Shown here in pieces: positions 15,407-24,303 of a DNA stretch of 42,028 nucleotides (its first letter is position 1; every line of letters starts with the position of its first letter). The position numbers and the translations under genes are program-made. Below the pieces are notes generated by a model. The model was given only the letters and a program-made list of their open reading frames with translations, did no database searches and was not told the DNA's origin. The DNA is taken from positions 1 to 42,028 of the forward strand of contig NJBP01000011.1 in the NCBI GenBank assembly GCA_005223085.1. Direction: 5' to 3'. The DNA comes from Candidatus Aerophobetes bacterium Ae_b3b (GTDB taxonomy: Bacteria > Aerophobota > Aerophobia > Aerophobales > AE-B3A).

Positions 15407-16804
15407 TCAGATATTCGGGGGCTCTAACTCATTGTGCCCAGTCATACGGGGTTCACTCCAATGAATGCGATAAGCCATGTTGGAAATTCCGTAGAGAATA
15501 AACCTTTTCCAATCGGTCAAAGGAGGGATCCTTCTCAAAATTGATGACCAGGAGTAAAACTCCCGCCAGGCCCATTCTTTTCCTTTTACTAACTCCTCGG
15601 TTGACATCTTTCGAGGCTCAAAAACAGCAGTTCCAAAGTCGTACCTTGACCAGTTTTCCTCTACTATTCTTCCCTCTTCCTTCAATTTTGCCATCAGCGG
15701 GGTACCTGGCAGAGGAGTGAGCACCGTAAACTGAGCTAAGTCTAACCTGATGCGTTTAGTAAAATCTACCGTGCGCTCGAAAATATTGTTGTCTTCAGAG
15801 TCAAAACCAAACACAAAGGCTCCCAGAACAGTAATTCCATACTTATGAAAGAGTTTCACAGCCTCTAGATACACCTCGGGTTTGTTGACCTTTTTACCTG
15901 TCTCATCTATAGAAGACTGATCGACACTTTCAAATCCAACAAACAGGAATCTACACCCACTCTCAGCCGCAAGTTTCAATAAATCTTCGTTCTCTGACCT
16001 GGCTATATTCACACTTGTCTGGCTCCCCCAGAGTATTTTTAAAGGTCTCAGAGCCTTAAATAACTCCCTGGCGTAATCTGCTTTACCGAAGATATTATCA
16101 TCAAGAAAGACAAAGACACTGGTGTTCATTTTATTCCAGAACTTAGCCACAGTCTTCCGCCAGACCCCCATTTTATCGGCTTCTATCATTTTTTCAATTT
16201 CTTTTATTACCTCTTTTACAGGTCTAAGCCGATATCTTTTACCAAAAAATCTACTTACTGCACAGAAAGAACAGTTAAAAGGGCATCCCCTAGAAACCTG
16301 AAGTGTATTGGGAAAAAGATAGTTTTCTCTTTTCAGAAGTTCCCTGCGAGGGATAGGCAAACCAGATAGATCAGGCAATTCTTTAGTCTTATAGATTTTT
16401 TTGAGTTTACCTTCCTCGTAGTCCTCCAGAAGTTTAGGCCAGAGTCCCTCTGCCTCGCCGACTACAACAGCATCGGAGTGCTCGAGTGCCTCCTCTGGCA
16501 TAGCACTTACATGCATTCCACCCATGATAACTGTTTTACCCATCCTTCTAAATCTATCGGCAAGTTCGTAAGCTCGAGGAGTTTGAGCTGTCATTACGGT
16601 TATACCAATCAAATCTGCCTCTTTTATTTCCTCTAGCTCAAGATCTACACCATCTATATTTTCATCGATTATTTTGTAACTATACCCAGGAGCTAAAGCA
16701 GCCAATAATACCAGGTTTAAAGGTGGAAATCTGAAGGACTTTGAGATAAAACCGGGTCTGGTAGAAGTGGGAGAAATCAAAACAATCTTATTTATCTTTC
16801 TCAT
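15407..16804 (-). CDS. B12-binding-domain radical SAM protein
   Basis: A 465-residue protein. Residues 1-150 form a cobalamin-binding-type Rossmann domain (DLIGITVMTAQTPRAYELADRF, VIMGGMHVSAMPEEALEHSD), without the DxHxxG base-off motif. The radical SAM core follows with the CxxxCxxC cluster ligands Cys174, Cys178 and Cys181 in SRGCPFNCSFCAVS. LFVGFESVDQSSIDETGK and LTPLPGTPLMAKLKEEGRI are standard later blocks. The C-terminal tail (EWAWREFYSWSSILRRIPP) resembles the DUF4070-type tail of hopanoid- and lipid-modifying members. It lies downstream of two glycosyltransferases on the same strand, suggesting modification of a lipid or surface glycan; the reaction is unknown. Confidence 0.9.
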   Translation of the reverse strand: MRKINKIVLISPTSTRPGFISKSFRFPPLNLVLLAALAPGYSYKIIDENIDGVDLELEEIKEADLIGITVMTAQTPRAYELADRFRRMGKTVIMGGMHVSAMPEEALEHSDAVVVGEAEGLWPKLLEDYEEGKLKKIYKTKELPDLSGLPIPRRELLKRENYLFPNTLQVSRGCPFNCSFCAVSRFFGKRYRLRPVKEVIKEIEKMIEADKMGVWRKTVAKFWNKMNTSVFVFLDDNIFGKADYARELFKALRPLKILWGSQTSVNIARSENEDLLKLAAESGCRFLFVGFESVDQSSIDETGKKVNKPEVYLEAVKLFHKYGITVLGAFVFGFDSEDNNIFERTVDFTKRIRLDLAQFTVLTPLPGTPLMAKLKEEGRIVEENWSRYDFGTAVFEPRKMSTEELVKGKEWAWREFYSWSSILRRIPPLTDWKRFILYGISNMAYRIHWSEPRMTGHNELEPPNI

Positions 16805-16924
16805 TTTTCATCTCGTTTGGATCATTCCTCATCGATGGTTACATTGTATATGACTCAACGCAAAGCAGCCCGCCAGCATCATCTCACTCTTTCGAACAAA
16901 GTGAAAATCAGCTACTCAAACGGG

Positions 16925-18136
16925 TTATTTATCTTTTACTACGGTTTTCTCCAGCACCCCCTCGAGAATCTCCGCACCTTTCTGCCAGGAAAATTTCTCT
17001 TCTACCAAGGCGCGGCTCCTCTGGCTGATTCGTTGATAAAGCTCATCGTTTTTAAACAGCTTAACTACCCGGTTAACAAATGTCTCAGGGTCATTCGCAA
17101 TAACGATATTATGCATATCCTCCACGGGAATTCCTTCCGCACCCAGCGAGGTAGTTACCACCGGAATAGCCATAGCCATCGCTTCCAAGATTTTACCCCG
17201 AAAGCCCTTTCCCAATCTTATGGGTGCCACGAAGACTTTTGCTACCCTGAGATAATCTCGTACATCCTCCACTGTGCCGGTGACTACAATGTCCCGGTCT
17301 CGCTTTGCTGCGGCAAGAATATCAGGTGTTGGATCGCGGCCAATAATGTAAAATTTGATACCTGGGAGGGTGTTCTTGAGGTATGGCCATATTTCCTTAA
17401 TAAAATACATAACCGCCTCTCGATTAGGATCGTGTGGGTAATTACCAAGAAAGGCCACGCTCATTTCCTGTTCCCCAGGGGATACGGGACTAAATTTTTC
17501 CGTATCTACCCCGTGAGGGACCACATCGATGTCCAGACCTGGAGCATATCGAAGAAGCCCCTCCCGTTCTTCCGGGGTTAGGGTAATAACCTTGTCCACG
17601 TCCCGATACATGGCGAATTCATACGCTTCAAGTCGATAAAGCTCCAGCATGGCTCTAAAACCTCTGATTGAGAAAATTCCGTACAAATCAAGAACTTTTT
17701 TGCGAGAAATCGTGTAACACTCGTGGCAGGAGACAATTCTTTTCGTTCGCGGATTGATGTCGGAGTTCTGATAAAGATACTGGCCCATTACTGAATATTC
17801 CGCTATTACCACATCATAGTCAGAGCGCTGTGTCATCTTGGCAACCGTATGATGCATTTCGGACGACTTAGTGTTACACATATATGGCGGCACTTCCGAG
17901 GAAAAAAAGTCACTTATCCGGCGGAAGGTATTCCGAGGTGGAGGATAAGGCATCAGCTCAAGCTCGCTCAGATAAGGCTCAAGCGTACCTAGATATCGCC
18001 GGTCCTCATTATGTATAAATGAAGCCAATCCAACCCGATGATGACGAGAAAGATATTTGATTCGGTTATAAATAATGATTGGTCCACCAATGACCTTACC
18101 ATGGGGAAATTCTTTTGGTACAAACAATATTTTCAT
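16925..18136 (-). CDS. Glycosyltransferase, GT-B fold (GT4-like)
   Basis: A 403-residue protein with an N-terminal acceptor domain (MKILFVPKEFPHGKVIGGPIIIYNRIKYLSRHH) and a C-terminal nucleotide-sugar domain (VAFLGNYPHDPNREAVMYFI, KFYIIGRDPTPDI, FVAPIRLGKGFRGKILEAMAMAIPVV). The last block carries the E-x7-E-like donor-binding motif of GT4 enzymes. No membrane segment is seen, so it acts in the cytosol or at the inner face of the membrane. It starts 42 bases after the preceding glycosyltransferase gene ends and is probably in one operon with it. A 254-codon frame on the opposite strand here is only a shadow. Confidence 0.9.
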   Translation of the reverse strand: MKILFVPKEFPHGKVIGGPIIIYNRIKYLSRHHRVGLASFIHNEDRRYLGTLEPYLSELELMPYPPPRNTFRRISDFFSSEVPPYMCNTKSSEMHHTVAKMTQRSDYDVVIAEYSVMGQYLYQNSDINPRTKRIVSCHECYTISRKKVLDLYGIFSIRGFRAMLELYRLEAYEFAMYRDVDKVITLTPEEREGLLRYAPGLDIDVVPHGVDTEKFSPVSPGEQEMSVAFLGNYPHDPNREAVMYFIKEIWPYLKNTLPGIKFYIIGRDPTPDILAAAKRDRDIVVTGTVEDVRDYLRVAKVFVAPIRLGKGFRGKILEAMAMAIPVVTTSLGAEGIPVEDMHNIVIANDPETFVNRVVKLFKNDELYQRISQRSRALVEEKFSWQKGAEILEGVLEKTVVKDK

Positions 18137-18178
18137 AGGCTGCTCATCTTTGCATTGAACGGGGAGCGAAAGATGTTT

Positions 18179-19372
18179 TTACTTGGGAATCCCCCGACCT
18201 ACCGCTACTCGGGTCAACCCCTGCCATCTCTTGATGAGATTCCTAAGCCAAGTAGGAGTATCTATGTCTTTGAATGGATTATTCTTAGCCAGTTCAATAT
18301 TTACCTCGCACTCATCCATACCCCGTTTATCTGAGAGCTTTTTATATTCTTCTTTCAAGAGCTCATTCGTCCTAATAATCCGCTCCTCCAGATCTGGACC
18401 AAGGAACATGCCCGGATAAGGCATTAGTTCCTCCCGACCGACACCTTCTATTTCTTCGTGATCAATTACTTTTTTTCTCTCATACAAGAATCGCTTTATG
18501 TCCTCGCGTAGACTCCTCCAAGCTGGTCGGAAAATTTTCGGCGGAACGTGTTTGGTGTATAGTTCTCTGTCAAGCCACACAGTTATTCTATTTATCCTGA
18601 GATTGATGAGAAAATCAATGTCCTCTCCCCGAGTGATAAGAGGATCAAAGGGAACCTTCATTACGGTATCATGGTGAACCACCATGTTCCCGCCAAAGAT
18701 AAACGGAGTTGGTTTCAGACGAGGAGGCCTTCCAATAATCAATTCAAACGCCTCGTTCATAGCGGATGCGTTGTTCCAATAGGGCCTGCGCCATGCTGGT
18801 ACCCTACTCACATCAAGCCGGTAGCTATCAGGCTGGAGATAATATCCCGCCACCACCTTAATCTCTTGGCCTTGGTATTCACTCCCAATGAACTCTTGAG
18901 CCTTGCTCAGAAATTTACTATCTGTGATGGCTTCATCATCATCAAGGAATATGGTTATCTCGCTGCCATTGAGAATACCGGCCAGTGAACACATATTGCG
19001 TACCGCAGGATAACTGTCCAAATTAATAAGCTCACATGCAGCCTCCGGTACACCATCATGGATGAGGGCGCGGCGGAGCCTATTAAGATTTTGGCTGTGC
19101 AAAAGGGCAATATCATAGTGTGCGCTGTATGGCTCAACCACATCCTGCACCTTGGCTATAACCTCATTCGTGATATGAGAAGCATTGGCAACTACGACCA
19201 CTACTACTTTAAATTCCTGAGTGTTAACTAGCTCAAAGCTGTCTAACAGCCGCCCCAAGGTACCCTCTTCATTGAGTGGGGTTGGATGATCAAAAATAAT
19301 TTCCTCTTCGCCACCTGATAACCCACCTGCAGGACCCCAGTATGAGGGAATAACAATGGTTGCGCTTTTCAT
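18179..19372 (-). CDS. Glycosyltransferase, GT-A fold (GT2-like)
   Basis: A 397-residue protein starting MKSATIVIPSYWGP, with the donor-metal motif DDD at 144-146 (IFLDDDEAI) after ILNGSEIT, and a second conserved block RGEDIDFLINLRI. This is a GT-A-type transferase, here with a long insertion (about 20-40, 95-125) compared with minimal GT2 enzymes. It uses a nucleotide-sugar donor; acceptor unknown. First gene of the GT2-GT4-radical SAM run on the minus strand. No clear promoter was found upstream. Confidence 0.83.
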   Translation of the reverse strand: MKSATIVIPSYWGPAGGLSGGEEEIIFDHPTPLNEEGTLGRLLDSFELVNTQEFKVVVVVVANASHITNEVIAKVQDVVEPYSAHYDIALLHSQNLNRLRRALIHDGVPEAACELINLDSYPAVRNMCSLAGILNGSEITIFLDDDEAITDSKFLSKAQEFIGSEYQGQEIKVVAGYYLQPDSYRLDVSRVPAWRRPYWNNASAMNEAFELIIGRPPRLKPTPFIFGGNMVVHHDTVMKVPFDPLITRGEDIDFLINLRINRITVWLDRELYTKHVPPKIFRPAWRSLREDIKRFLYERKKVIDHEEIEGVGREELMPYPGMFLGPDLEERIIRTNELLKEEYKKLSDKRGMDECEVNIELAKNNPFKDIDTPTWLRNLIKRWQGLTRVAVGRGIPK

Positions 19373-19544
19373 CGCTCAGCCCATCTTCCTATTAATTTGT
19401 GCAGCTTCCGAACCATTTTTCATCTTGGCCGTCTTAATACCGTTGAGCACATTCATCCTTTCTTCGATCCAGATTGACTTTAAGATTCCTGCATGAGGAT
19501 CGATGACCATGACCTCTCCTCCGAACTAACTGCTTTTTCCATGA

Positions 19545-19688
19545 ACTATAGGGGTAATAACCAATGGGGCATGGGTCTGGACATCGTTGCCAGGGGGACC
19601 CCTTGATAAGGATAGGGAAATTTGTTACATAGCCGATACCCTCAATCTGGAGGAGTACCTCCAGGAAGCAAGACAAGGGGGATACTAG
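19545..19688 (+). pseudogene. Unrecognised coding remnant
   Basis: A 47-codon frame without a start codon, bounded by stops, reads GAWVWTSLPGGPLDKDREIC and LNLEEYLQEARQGGY, which looks like the C-terminal end of a lost protein. I do not recognise the family. It sits upstream of another remnant and has no expression signals. Confidence 0.3.
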
Positions 19689-19788
19689 TAGAGATATTAT
19701 ACGAGAAAATAAAAGAAATGTAAAACGTTGAGGTGAGGAAACCTCTCTTCTTGTACAAGCATTCTCCTATTTTGTCGAACGAGGCAAA

Positions 19789-20056
19789 ATGAGCTATGTC
19801 TTTGCCCGATTAGAGCCTTGGTATCGTTACCGGAAAGGTTCCATCCAGGTTAGTTCCCAACCTTCCCGTGCCAGGGTATCCATCGATGGAGTAGATAAGG
19901 GTAAAACTCCCCCTAACCATAAGACAAGTAAAGGTAGGTTGGCATGAGGTAGCGGTGATAAAAGAAGGTTATCGGATTTACGTCAAACATGTGTATGTGG
20001 ATAGGGGAGAGCGAGTTTACCTTGAGGCAGAGCTGGAAAAATTAGAATATTGGTAA
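19789..20056 (+). pseudogene. PEGA-domain protein remnant, frameshifted
   Basis: From ATG 19789 the frame reads GSIQVSSQPSRARVSIDG and VDKGKTPP. After a one-base insertion near 19912 it resumes as VKVGWHEVAVIKEGYRIYVK and VYVDRGERVYLEAELEKLEYW. Together this is one PEGA domain (surface beta-sandwich repeat). The N-terminal part of the original protein is missing, so this is a decayed fragment. Confidence 0.6.
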
Positions 20057-20128
20057 CTGCTCCCTGCAGAAACCACAGAGTGCGCAGAGATGAATCAAAA
20101 AGAGAAATTAGCGAAATAGCAGTGTGAG

Positions 20129-20220
20129 GGGTCAGGTCTTGAATCGTGAAAGTCGTAGAGGGGCAGGGTCACTGCATCGATAGCTTAAGCGGCCAAGATT
20201 CAAAAATCAAGACCTGACCC
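20129..20220. repeat. Short inverted-repeat element (REP/RAYT-type, non-autonomous)
   Basis: A 92-bp element bounded by GGGTCAGGTCTTGA (20129-20142) and its exact complement TCAAGACCTGACCC (20207-20220), 14 bp each. Sequences of this GGTCAGGTCTTGA type commonly flank REP-associated tyrosine (Y1) transposases of the IS200/IS605 superfamily. No transposase is present, so this is a solo, passively mobilised copy. The interior has no gene. Confidence 0.6.
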
Positions 20221-20335
20221 TCCTGCCATTAAAACCTCATTCCATGATTCTATCCTGGAATGATTTTCCTACCTGGCTTCCGAGACTTAACAGACTTTAG
20301 GAATAATTTTTGATAAAAAAGATTTCAGGAGAAAG

Positions 20336-20364
20336 TTGACAGCTTGAAGATAATATACTATAAA
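20336..20364 (+). promoter_or_regulatory. Promoter of the polar amino acid importer operon
   Basis: TTGACA (20336-20341) and TATAAA (20359-20364) are 17 bases apart. The start point near 20371 lies downstream of a TTG at 20366, so translation must start at ATG 20393, which has AAGGAGG before it. Confidence 0.75.
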
Positions 20365-20392
20365 GTTGGTTAAAATAAAAAGGAGGTGGAAA

Positions 20393-21166
20393 ATGGTAAA
20401 AAGAAAGATGGGATTAATTTTGGCAGTGGTAGTTTTCACAGCGGTCCTCTTAGGTAGTAGTGTTATTTCTCCCGCAGCGGAGAAAAAAGTCTACATCGTT
20501 GCCTCGGATATTTCCTGGCCCCCCTTTGAATGGAAAGATGAGGCCGGCAATTATGTAGGGTTTGATCTGGATGTGATGCGGGAGATTGCCAAACTCCAGG
20601 GTTATGAGATCGAGATCGTAGATATCGCCTTCGATTCTATCATACCGGGAGTGGTGGCAGGCAAATATGATATAGCCGCCTCGGGCTTTACCATCACCGC
20701 AAAACGAGAAGAGGTAATAGATTTCTCCGGACCCTACTATTCATCGGATCAGGCTGTTCTAATTCGCAAGGATTCCGGTCTCAATATCGGTACCGTCTTC
20801 AGCGAAGGTCATAAGCTAGGAGCGCAAACAGGGACCACCGGAGCCGACTGGATTAAGACCAATCTGGTCGAGAAAGGAGTAAAGGTGGAACTGAAGCTTT
20901 ACGAGACCTATCCTCTGGCGGTACTCGATCTGATCAACAAAAATATAGACGCGGTTATCCAGGACGAGCCAGCCTCAAGAGCATCTGCGGCCAAGGAAAA
21001 AAAGAGAATTGAGATTACCGGTATCATCGTGACCGGGGAGGAGTTTGGATTCCTGGTCAAGGACGGAGACCCCTACGGACTTTTGCCCAAGATAAACGAG
21101 GGGATGTTGAAGTTACGTGCCTCGGGGGAATGGGATAAGCTGATCGCTAAGTATTTTGGTGGATGA
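20393..21166 (+). CDS. Polar amino acid ABC transporter substrate-binding protein
   Basis: A 257-residue secreted or anchored binding protein of the SBP_bac_3 family. It has a signal peptide (MVKRKMGLILAVVVFTAVLLGS ending near the AEKK junction at about residue 28), then the family start VASDISWPPFEWKDEAGNYVGFDLDVMREIA, the hinge segment GKYDIAASGFTITAKREEVIDFS and the second-lobe GAQTGTTGADWI. It captures an amino acid or similar polar solute outside the membrane and delivers it to the permeases. First gene of the operon SBP-permease-ATPase-permease. The ligand (His, Gln, Arg or opine type) cannot be fixed. Confidence 0.93.
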   Translation: MVKRKMGLILAVVVFTAVLLGSSVISPAAEKKVYIVASDISWPPFEWKDEAGNYVGFDLDVMREIAKLQGYEIEIVDIAFDSIIPGVVAGKYDIAASGFTITAKREEVIDFSGPYYSSDQAVLIRKDSGLNIGTVFSEGHKLGAQTGTTGADWIKTNLVEKGVKVELKLYETYPLAVLDLINKNIDAVIQDEPASRASAAKEKKRIEITGIIVTGEEFGFLVKDGDPYGLLPKINEGMLKLRASGEWDKLIAKYFGG

Positions 21167-21247
21167 TAGAGAACTAGAAATACAAGTGTGGAAAGAGGAT
21201 GGGAATATCCTCCTCTTTCCACTGTCAAGGAAAAGAGGTGAACAAGC

Positions 21248-21925
21248 ATCGAACCACTGGTTCTCGTCTGGAATAGTCTTCCGTTTCTCCTCAAGGGGAC
21301 CGTGGTCACTCTGGAGCTCACCTTTTTACTTCTGGTGGTGGGACTGGCGGTTGGTATACTCTTAGCTTTGGGTCAGGTCTATGGAGGAAAAGGACTTGTC
21401 CTTCTCAGCTCAACCTATGAGCAAATCTTCCGATCCATCCCGGCTCTGGTTCTACTTTTCCTTTTTTTCTTTGGTTCATCCTTCGTTGGACTTAATATTT
21501 CAGCCTTCCTTTCCGCAGTTCTTGCCCTGGGTTTTCGCTCTTCTGCCTACCAATCACAGATCTTCCGGGGAGCCATTCAGTCCATCAGTCAGGGTCAGAT
21601 GATAGCGGCCCGTTCTCTAGGAATGAGCAAATTTCAGGCAATTAGGCACATTATTTTGCCCCAAGCCCTCCGGCTTTCCCTTCCTCCCTGGTCTAATGAG
21701 TATTCAAGTGTGGTTAAAGATACATCGCTTGCCTATGCGGTGGGAGTTATAGAGCTGGTGCGGGAAGGAAGGTACATCATTGTGAGAACCTTTGAGCCAA
21801 TGATAATATATATTACCATTGCTGTCATTTATTTTATCTTGACCTATGCAGGAAATAGATCCCTGGGATATCTGGAAGAAAAGCTTAAGATTCCAGGGTT
21901 TGAGACTAAGAGCAGAAAGGAATAA
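21248..21925 (+). CDS. Polar amino acid ABC transporter permease (first)
   Basis: The protein aligns with the second permease of the operon: both have a LLKGTVVTLELT block near the N terminus, a GAIQSISQGQMIAARSLGM EAA-loop and IILPQAL before the last helices. The frame opens after TGA at 21239-21241. The region up to 21248 is needed to give the first transmembrane helix its full N-terminal tail (IEPLVLVWNSLPFLLKGT). GAGGTG lies seven bases before an ATC at 21248, so initiation there is likely; the next GTG (21302) starts inside the conserved block with poor spacing. Length would be 225 residues with about five helices. Alternatively the ATC is a sequencing error for ATG. Confidence 0.85.
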   Translation: MEPLVLVWNSLPFLLKGTVVTLELTFLLLVVGLAVGILLALGQVYGGKGLVLLSSTYEQIFRSIPALVLLFLFFFGSSFVGLNISAFLSAVLALGFRSSAYQSQIFRGAIQSISQGQMIAARSLGMSKFQAIRHIILPQALRLSLPPWSNEYSSVVKDTSLAYAVGVIELVREGRYIIVRTFEPMIIYITIAVIYFILTYAGNRSLGYLEEKLKIPGFETKSRKE

Positions 21926-21928
21926 CTC

Positions 21929-22699
21929 GTGTCAGTTAACCAAGGTATAACCTTAAAGGTGGAGAATATACACAAAACCTACGGCAGAGAAAAGGTTCTC
22001 CAGGGTATTTCCTTCGAGGTAAAGAAGGGAGAAACCAAGGTGATTATCGGACCATCGGGAACAGGGAAAAGTACCCTCTTACGCTGTGTCAATCGACTGA
22101 CCATTCCTGATGCAGGGAGAATCTGGCTCGATGGGACCGAGATAACCCATCCCCGGACTGATATTAATAAGGTCCGCCAATCCATCGGCATGGTCTTTCA
22201 GGACTTTAACCTCTTTTCTCATCTATCAGCTCTGGATAATGTCCGGATAGGCTTAATTAAAGTAAAAAAAATGGTGAAAGGAGAGGCTACCGAGGAGGCA
22301 ATGAGACACCTGGCCCGGGTTGGATTGGAAGATAAAGCAGCCGCTTACCCGGCTGAACTGTCCGGTGGTCAGCAGCAGCGGGTAAGCATTGCCAGGGCCC
22401 TGGCCATGGGACCTAAACTGATGCTTTTTGATGAGCCAACCTCGGCTCTGGATCCAGAGTTGATTGGAGAGGTTCTCAAGGTAATGAGGGATCTAGCAGA
22501 AAGTGGTATGACCATGGTGGTGGTCTCTCATGAAATGGGATTCGCTCGTTCCGTTTGTAACGAAATTGTCTTCATCGAGAATGGAGTGATAGTCGAGCAG
22601 GGACCACCTGAGGTCTTGTTCGAAGATCCACAACATCAGCGGACCAGGCAATTTCTTTTCAAAATAACCGAGCTGTACGGAAAATCGGAGAGAAAATGA
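21929..22699 (+). CDS. Polar amino acid ABC transporter ATPase
   Basis: A 256-residue cytosolic ATPase with Walker A GPSGTGKS, Q-loop VFQDFNLFSH, signature LSGGQQQRVSIARAL, Walker B LMLFDEP and H-loop VVVSHEMGFA, of the GlnQ/HisP type. GTG start, with AAAGGA seven bases upstream. Its TGA overlaps the next gene's ATG (ATGA), indicating translational coupling. It powers the two permeases on either side of it. Confidence 0.95.
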   Translation: MSVNQGITLKVENIHKTYGREKVLQGISFEVKKGETKVIIGPSGTGKSTLLRCVNRLTIPDAGRIWLDGTEITHPRTDINKVRQSIGMVFQDFNLFSHLSALDNVRIGLIKVKKMVKGEATEEAMRHLARVGLEDKAAAYPAELSGGQQQRVSIARALAMGPKLMLFDEPTSALDPELIGEVLKVMRDLAESGMTMVVVSHEMGFARSVCNEIVFIENGVIVEQGPPEVLFEDPQHQRTRQFLFKITELYGKSERK

Positions 22700-23364
22700 A
22701 TTTTTTTGAGCTAACTTATGACATACTTCCCGCTTTACTCAAAGGGACGGTGGTGACTCTGGAGCTCACTGCCTGCTCAATTTCCCTGGGGTTTGTGCTG
22801 GGAATTGCTCTAGCCCTGGGACGATTATATGGCAACCGTCCGATTTCTGCCTTCAGCTCTGGTTACATCCAGTTTTTTCGGGGTACCCCTCTTTTAGTAC
22901 AGTTGTTCATCCTCTACTATGGACTTCCTCGCTACGATATAAGGCTTTCCTCTTTTGTAGCCGGTATCCTGGGGTTGGGATTAAATAGTGCTGCTTATCA
23001 AGCAGAATATTTCCGGGGAGCCATTCAATCTATCAGCCGGGGCCAGATGATGGCGGCCAGGGCTATCGGGATGAGTCGGTTCAAGACAATCATGAATATT
23101 ATCTTACCCCAGGCTCTCAGAATCGTTATTCCTTCCTGGTCAAATGAGTTAATCTACACCCTTAAATACTCCTCGGTTGCCTACATGATAGCAGCTCCTG
23201 AGCTGATGGCTCAGGGTAAGTTCATTGCGGCTGAGAACTTTAGGTACTTTGAAGTTTTTCTGGTGGTGGCTTTTATATATCTGGTTGCGGTACTCATTGT
23301 TTCCCGGGCTCTAAACGTGGTAGAAAAACGAGTAAGAATTCCCGGTCTACAAATGGCACAATAA
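22696..23364 (+). CDS. Polar amino acid ABC transporter permease (second)
   Basis: A 222-residue inner-membrane permease of the HisM/HisQ type, with the ILPALLKGTVVTLELT start and the EAA-loop QMMAARAIGMSRFKTIMNIILPQAL. About five transmembrane helices. It forms a heterodimer with the first permease. It starts by overlapping the ATPase stop. Last gene of the operon; no terminator was seen before the convergent membrane-protein gene at 23393. Confidence 0.93.
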   Translation: MNFFELTYDILPALLKGTVVTLELTACSISLGFVLGIALALGRLYGNRPISAFSSGYIQFFRGTPLLVQLFILYYGLPRYDIRLSSFVAGILGLGLNSAAYQAEYFRGAIQSISRGQMMAARAIGMSRFKTIMNIILPQALRIVIPSWSNELIYTLKYSSVAYMIAAPELMAQGKFIAAENFRYFEVFLVVAFIYLVAVLIVSRALNVVEKRVRIPGLQMAQ

Positions 23365-23392
23365 ATCCATCTATGAAGAGTCCCTCAGGAAT

Positions 23393-24280
23393 TTAATCTC
23401 TCCTATATAGTTTTCTCATCCTTTGCGGAAAGTCAATCCATACCAGAACAAAAAATAAGAGGCCTACCAGAGACACCACTGATTTGGAGGGTCCTCGGTA
23501 GCGATGGATAAAAGAAGGAAAAATCCTCCCCTCTTTATATATGCCCTCAATGCAGATTCGATCACCTTCCCTGAACCTTTCCGAACTAACAAGTTCAAGC
23601 ATAACTCCCATGTCTCTGATTATTACCGGATTTGTCGAGATAACTTTAGCTTTGTAAAGCTCTATTTTTTTTCCTTCCCATTTTTGAGGATGGGCAAAAA
23701 AGTCAAGGTAATCTACGTTGTGTTTCATCATCAAGGAGGTGGTGGAAAGAGAAATGACCAGGACGACCAGAATCAAAGGAAAAGCGATTTTTAAATTGGG
23801 AGCCTTCAAAGAAAGAGGACTTCCAACCGGCCTCTTTTCTAAAAGACAGATAACCAAAATTCCTATAGACAGTGCACGCAGGAGAAGGGAGACATTATCA
23901 CCCGACCAGAATAAATTAAGGTAGAACTGCTTAAAAGAAATGGGGTAAAAAAGGAGTACGCCGTTTCCTATCCTATACTGGGTGAGATCCAAAGCAAGAT
24001 GAAAGATAGCTCCCAGAAAGATCAAGACCCAGCACTTTTTAAAATTTTTACTGAACGAAGAGATCACCGAGGCAACTAAAGCGGCCATAAAAGGGGTGTG
24101 GAAAACTGCAACATAGGAAGATGAACTAATGGGATTCAGGTGAGCCAAATCGGTAAAGTAAAGAGCTACCCGGCCGATATCTGGAAGGATAGATCCCAAG
24201 AAAAATAGCTTGAGATCCCTTAGTTTAATGAGACGTGCCATAATATAGGCAAATCCGAGATGCACAACCCAGTCAGGCAT
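23393..24280 (-). CDS. Membrane metal-dependent hydrolase-like protein (YdjM-type) with C-terminal OB-like domain
   Basis: A 295-residue protein with several hydrophobic helices. The N-terminal half has the spaced motifs DWVVHLGFAY, LGSILPDIGR, FHTPFMAALV and AIFHLALDLTQ, giving His, Asp, His and His-x3-Asp residues as in YdjM-type inner-membrane hydrolases. The C-terminal part is soluble (KWEGKKIELYKAKVISTNPV ... EGDRICIEGIYKEGRIFP), resembling a small OB-fold, then a last hydrophobic helix. Whether it hydrolyses anything is unproven. It lies 23 bases after the HAD phosphatase gene, in one transcription unit. Confidence 0.7.
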   Translation of the reverse strand: MPDWVVHLGFAYIMARLIKLRDLKLFFLGSILPDIGRVALYFTDLAHLNPISSSSYVAVFHTPFMAALVASVISSFSKNFKKCWVLIFLGAIFHLALDLTQYRIGNGVLLFYPISFKQFYLNLFWSGDNVSLLLRALSIGILVICLLEKRPVGSPLSLKAPNLKIAFPLILVVLVISLSTTSLMMKHNVDYLDFFAHPQKWEGKKIELYKAKVISTNPVIIRDMGVMLELVSSERFREGDRICIEGIYKEGRIFPSFIHRYRGPSKSVVSLVGLLFFVLVWIDFPQRMRKLYRRD

Positions 24281-24303
24281 TTAGGAGTTCCTCTTTACTG
24301 AAT

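Noticed and set aside
16817-17581. A 254-codon plus-strand open frame
   Set aside because: It lies wholly opposite the GT4 gene and reads as low-complexity, without a recognisable domain or ribosome site. It is a shadow of the real gene.
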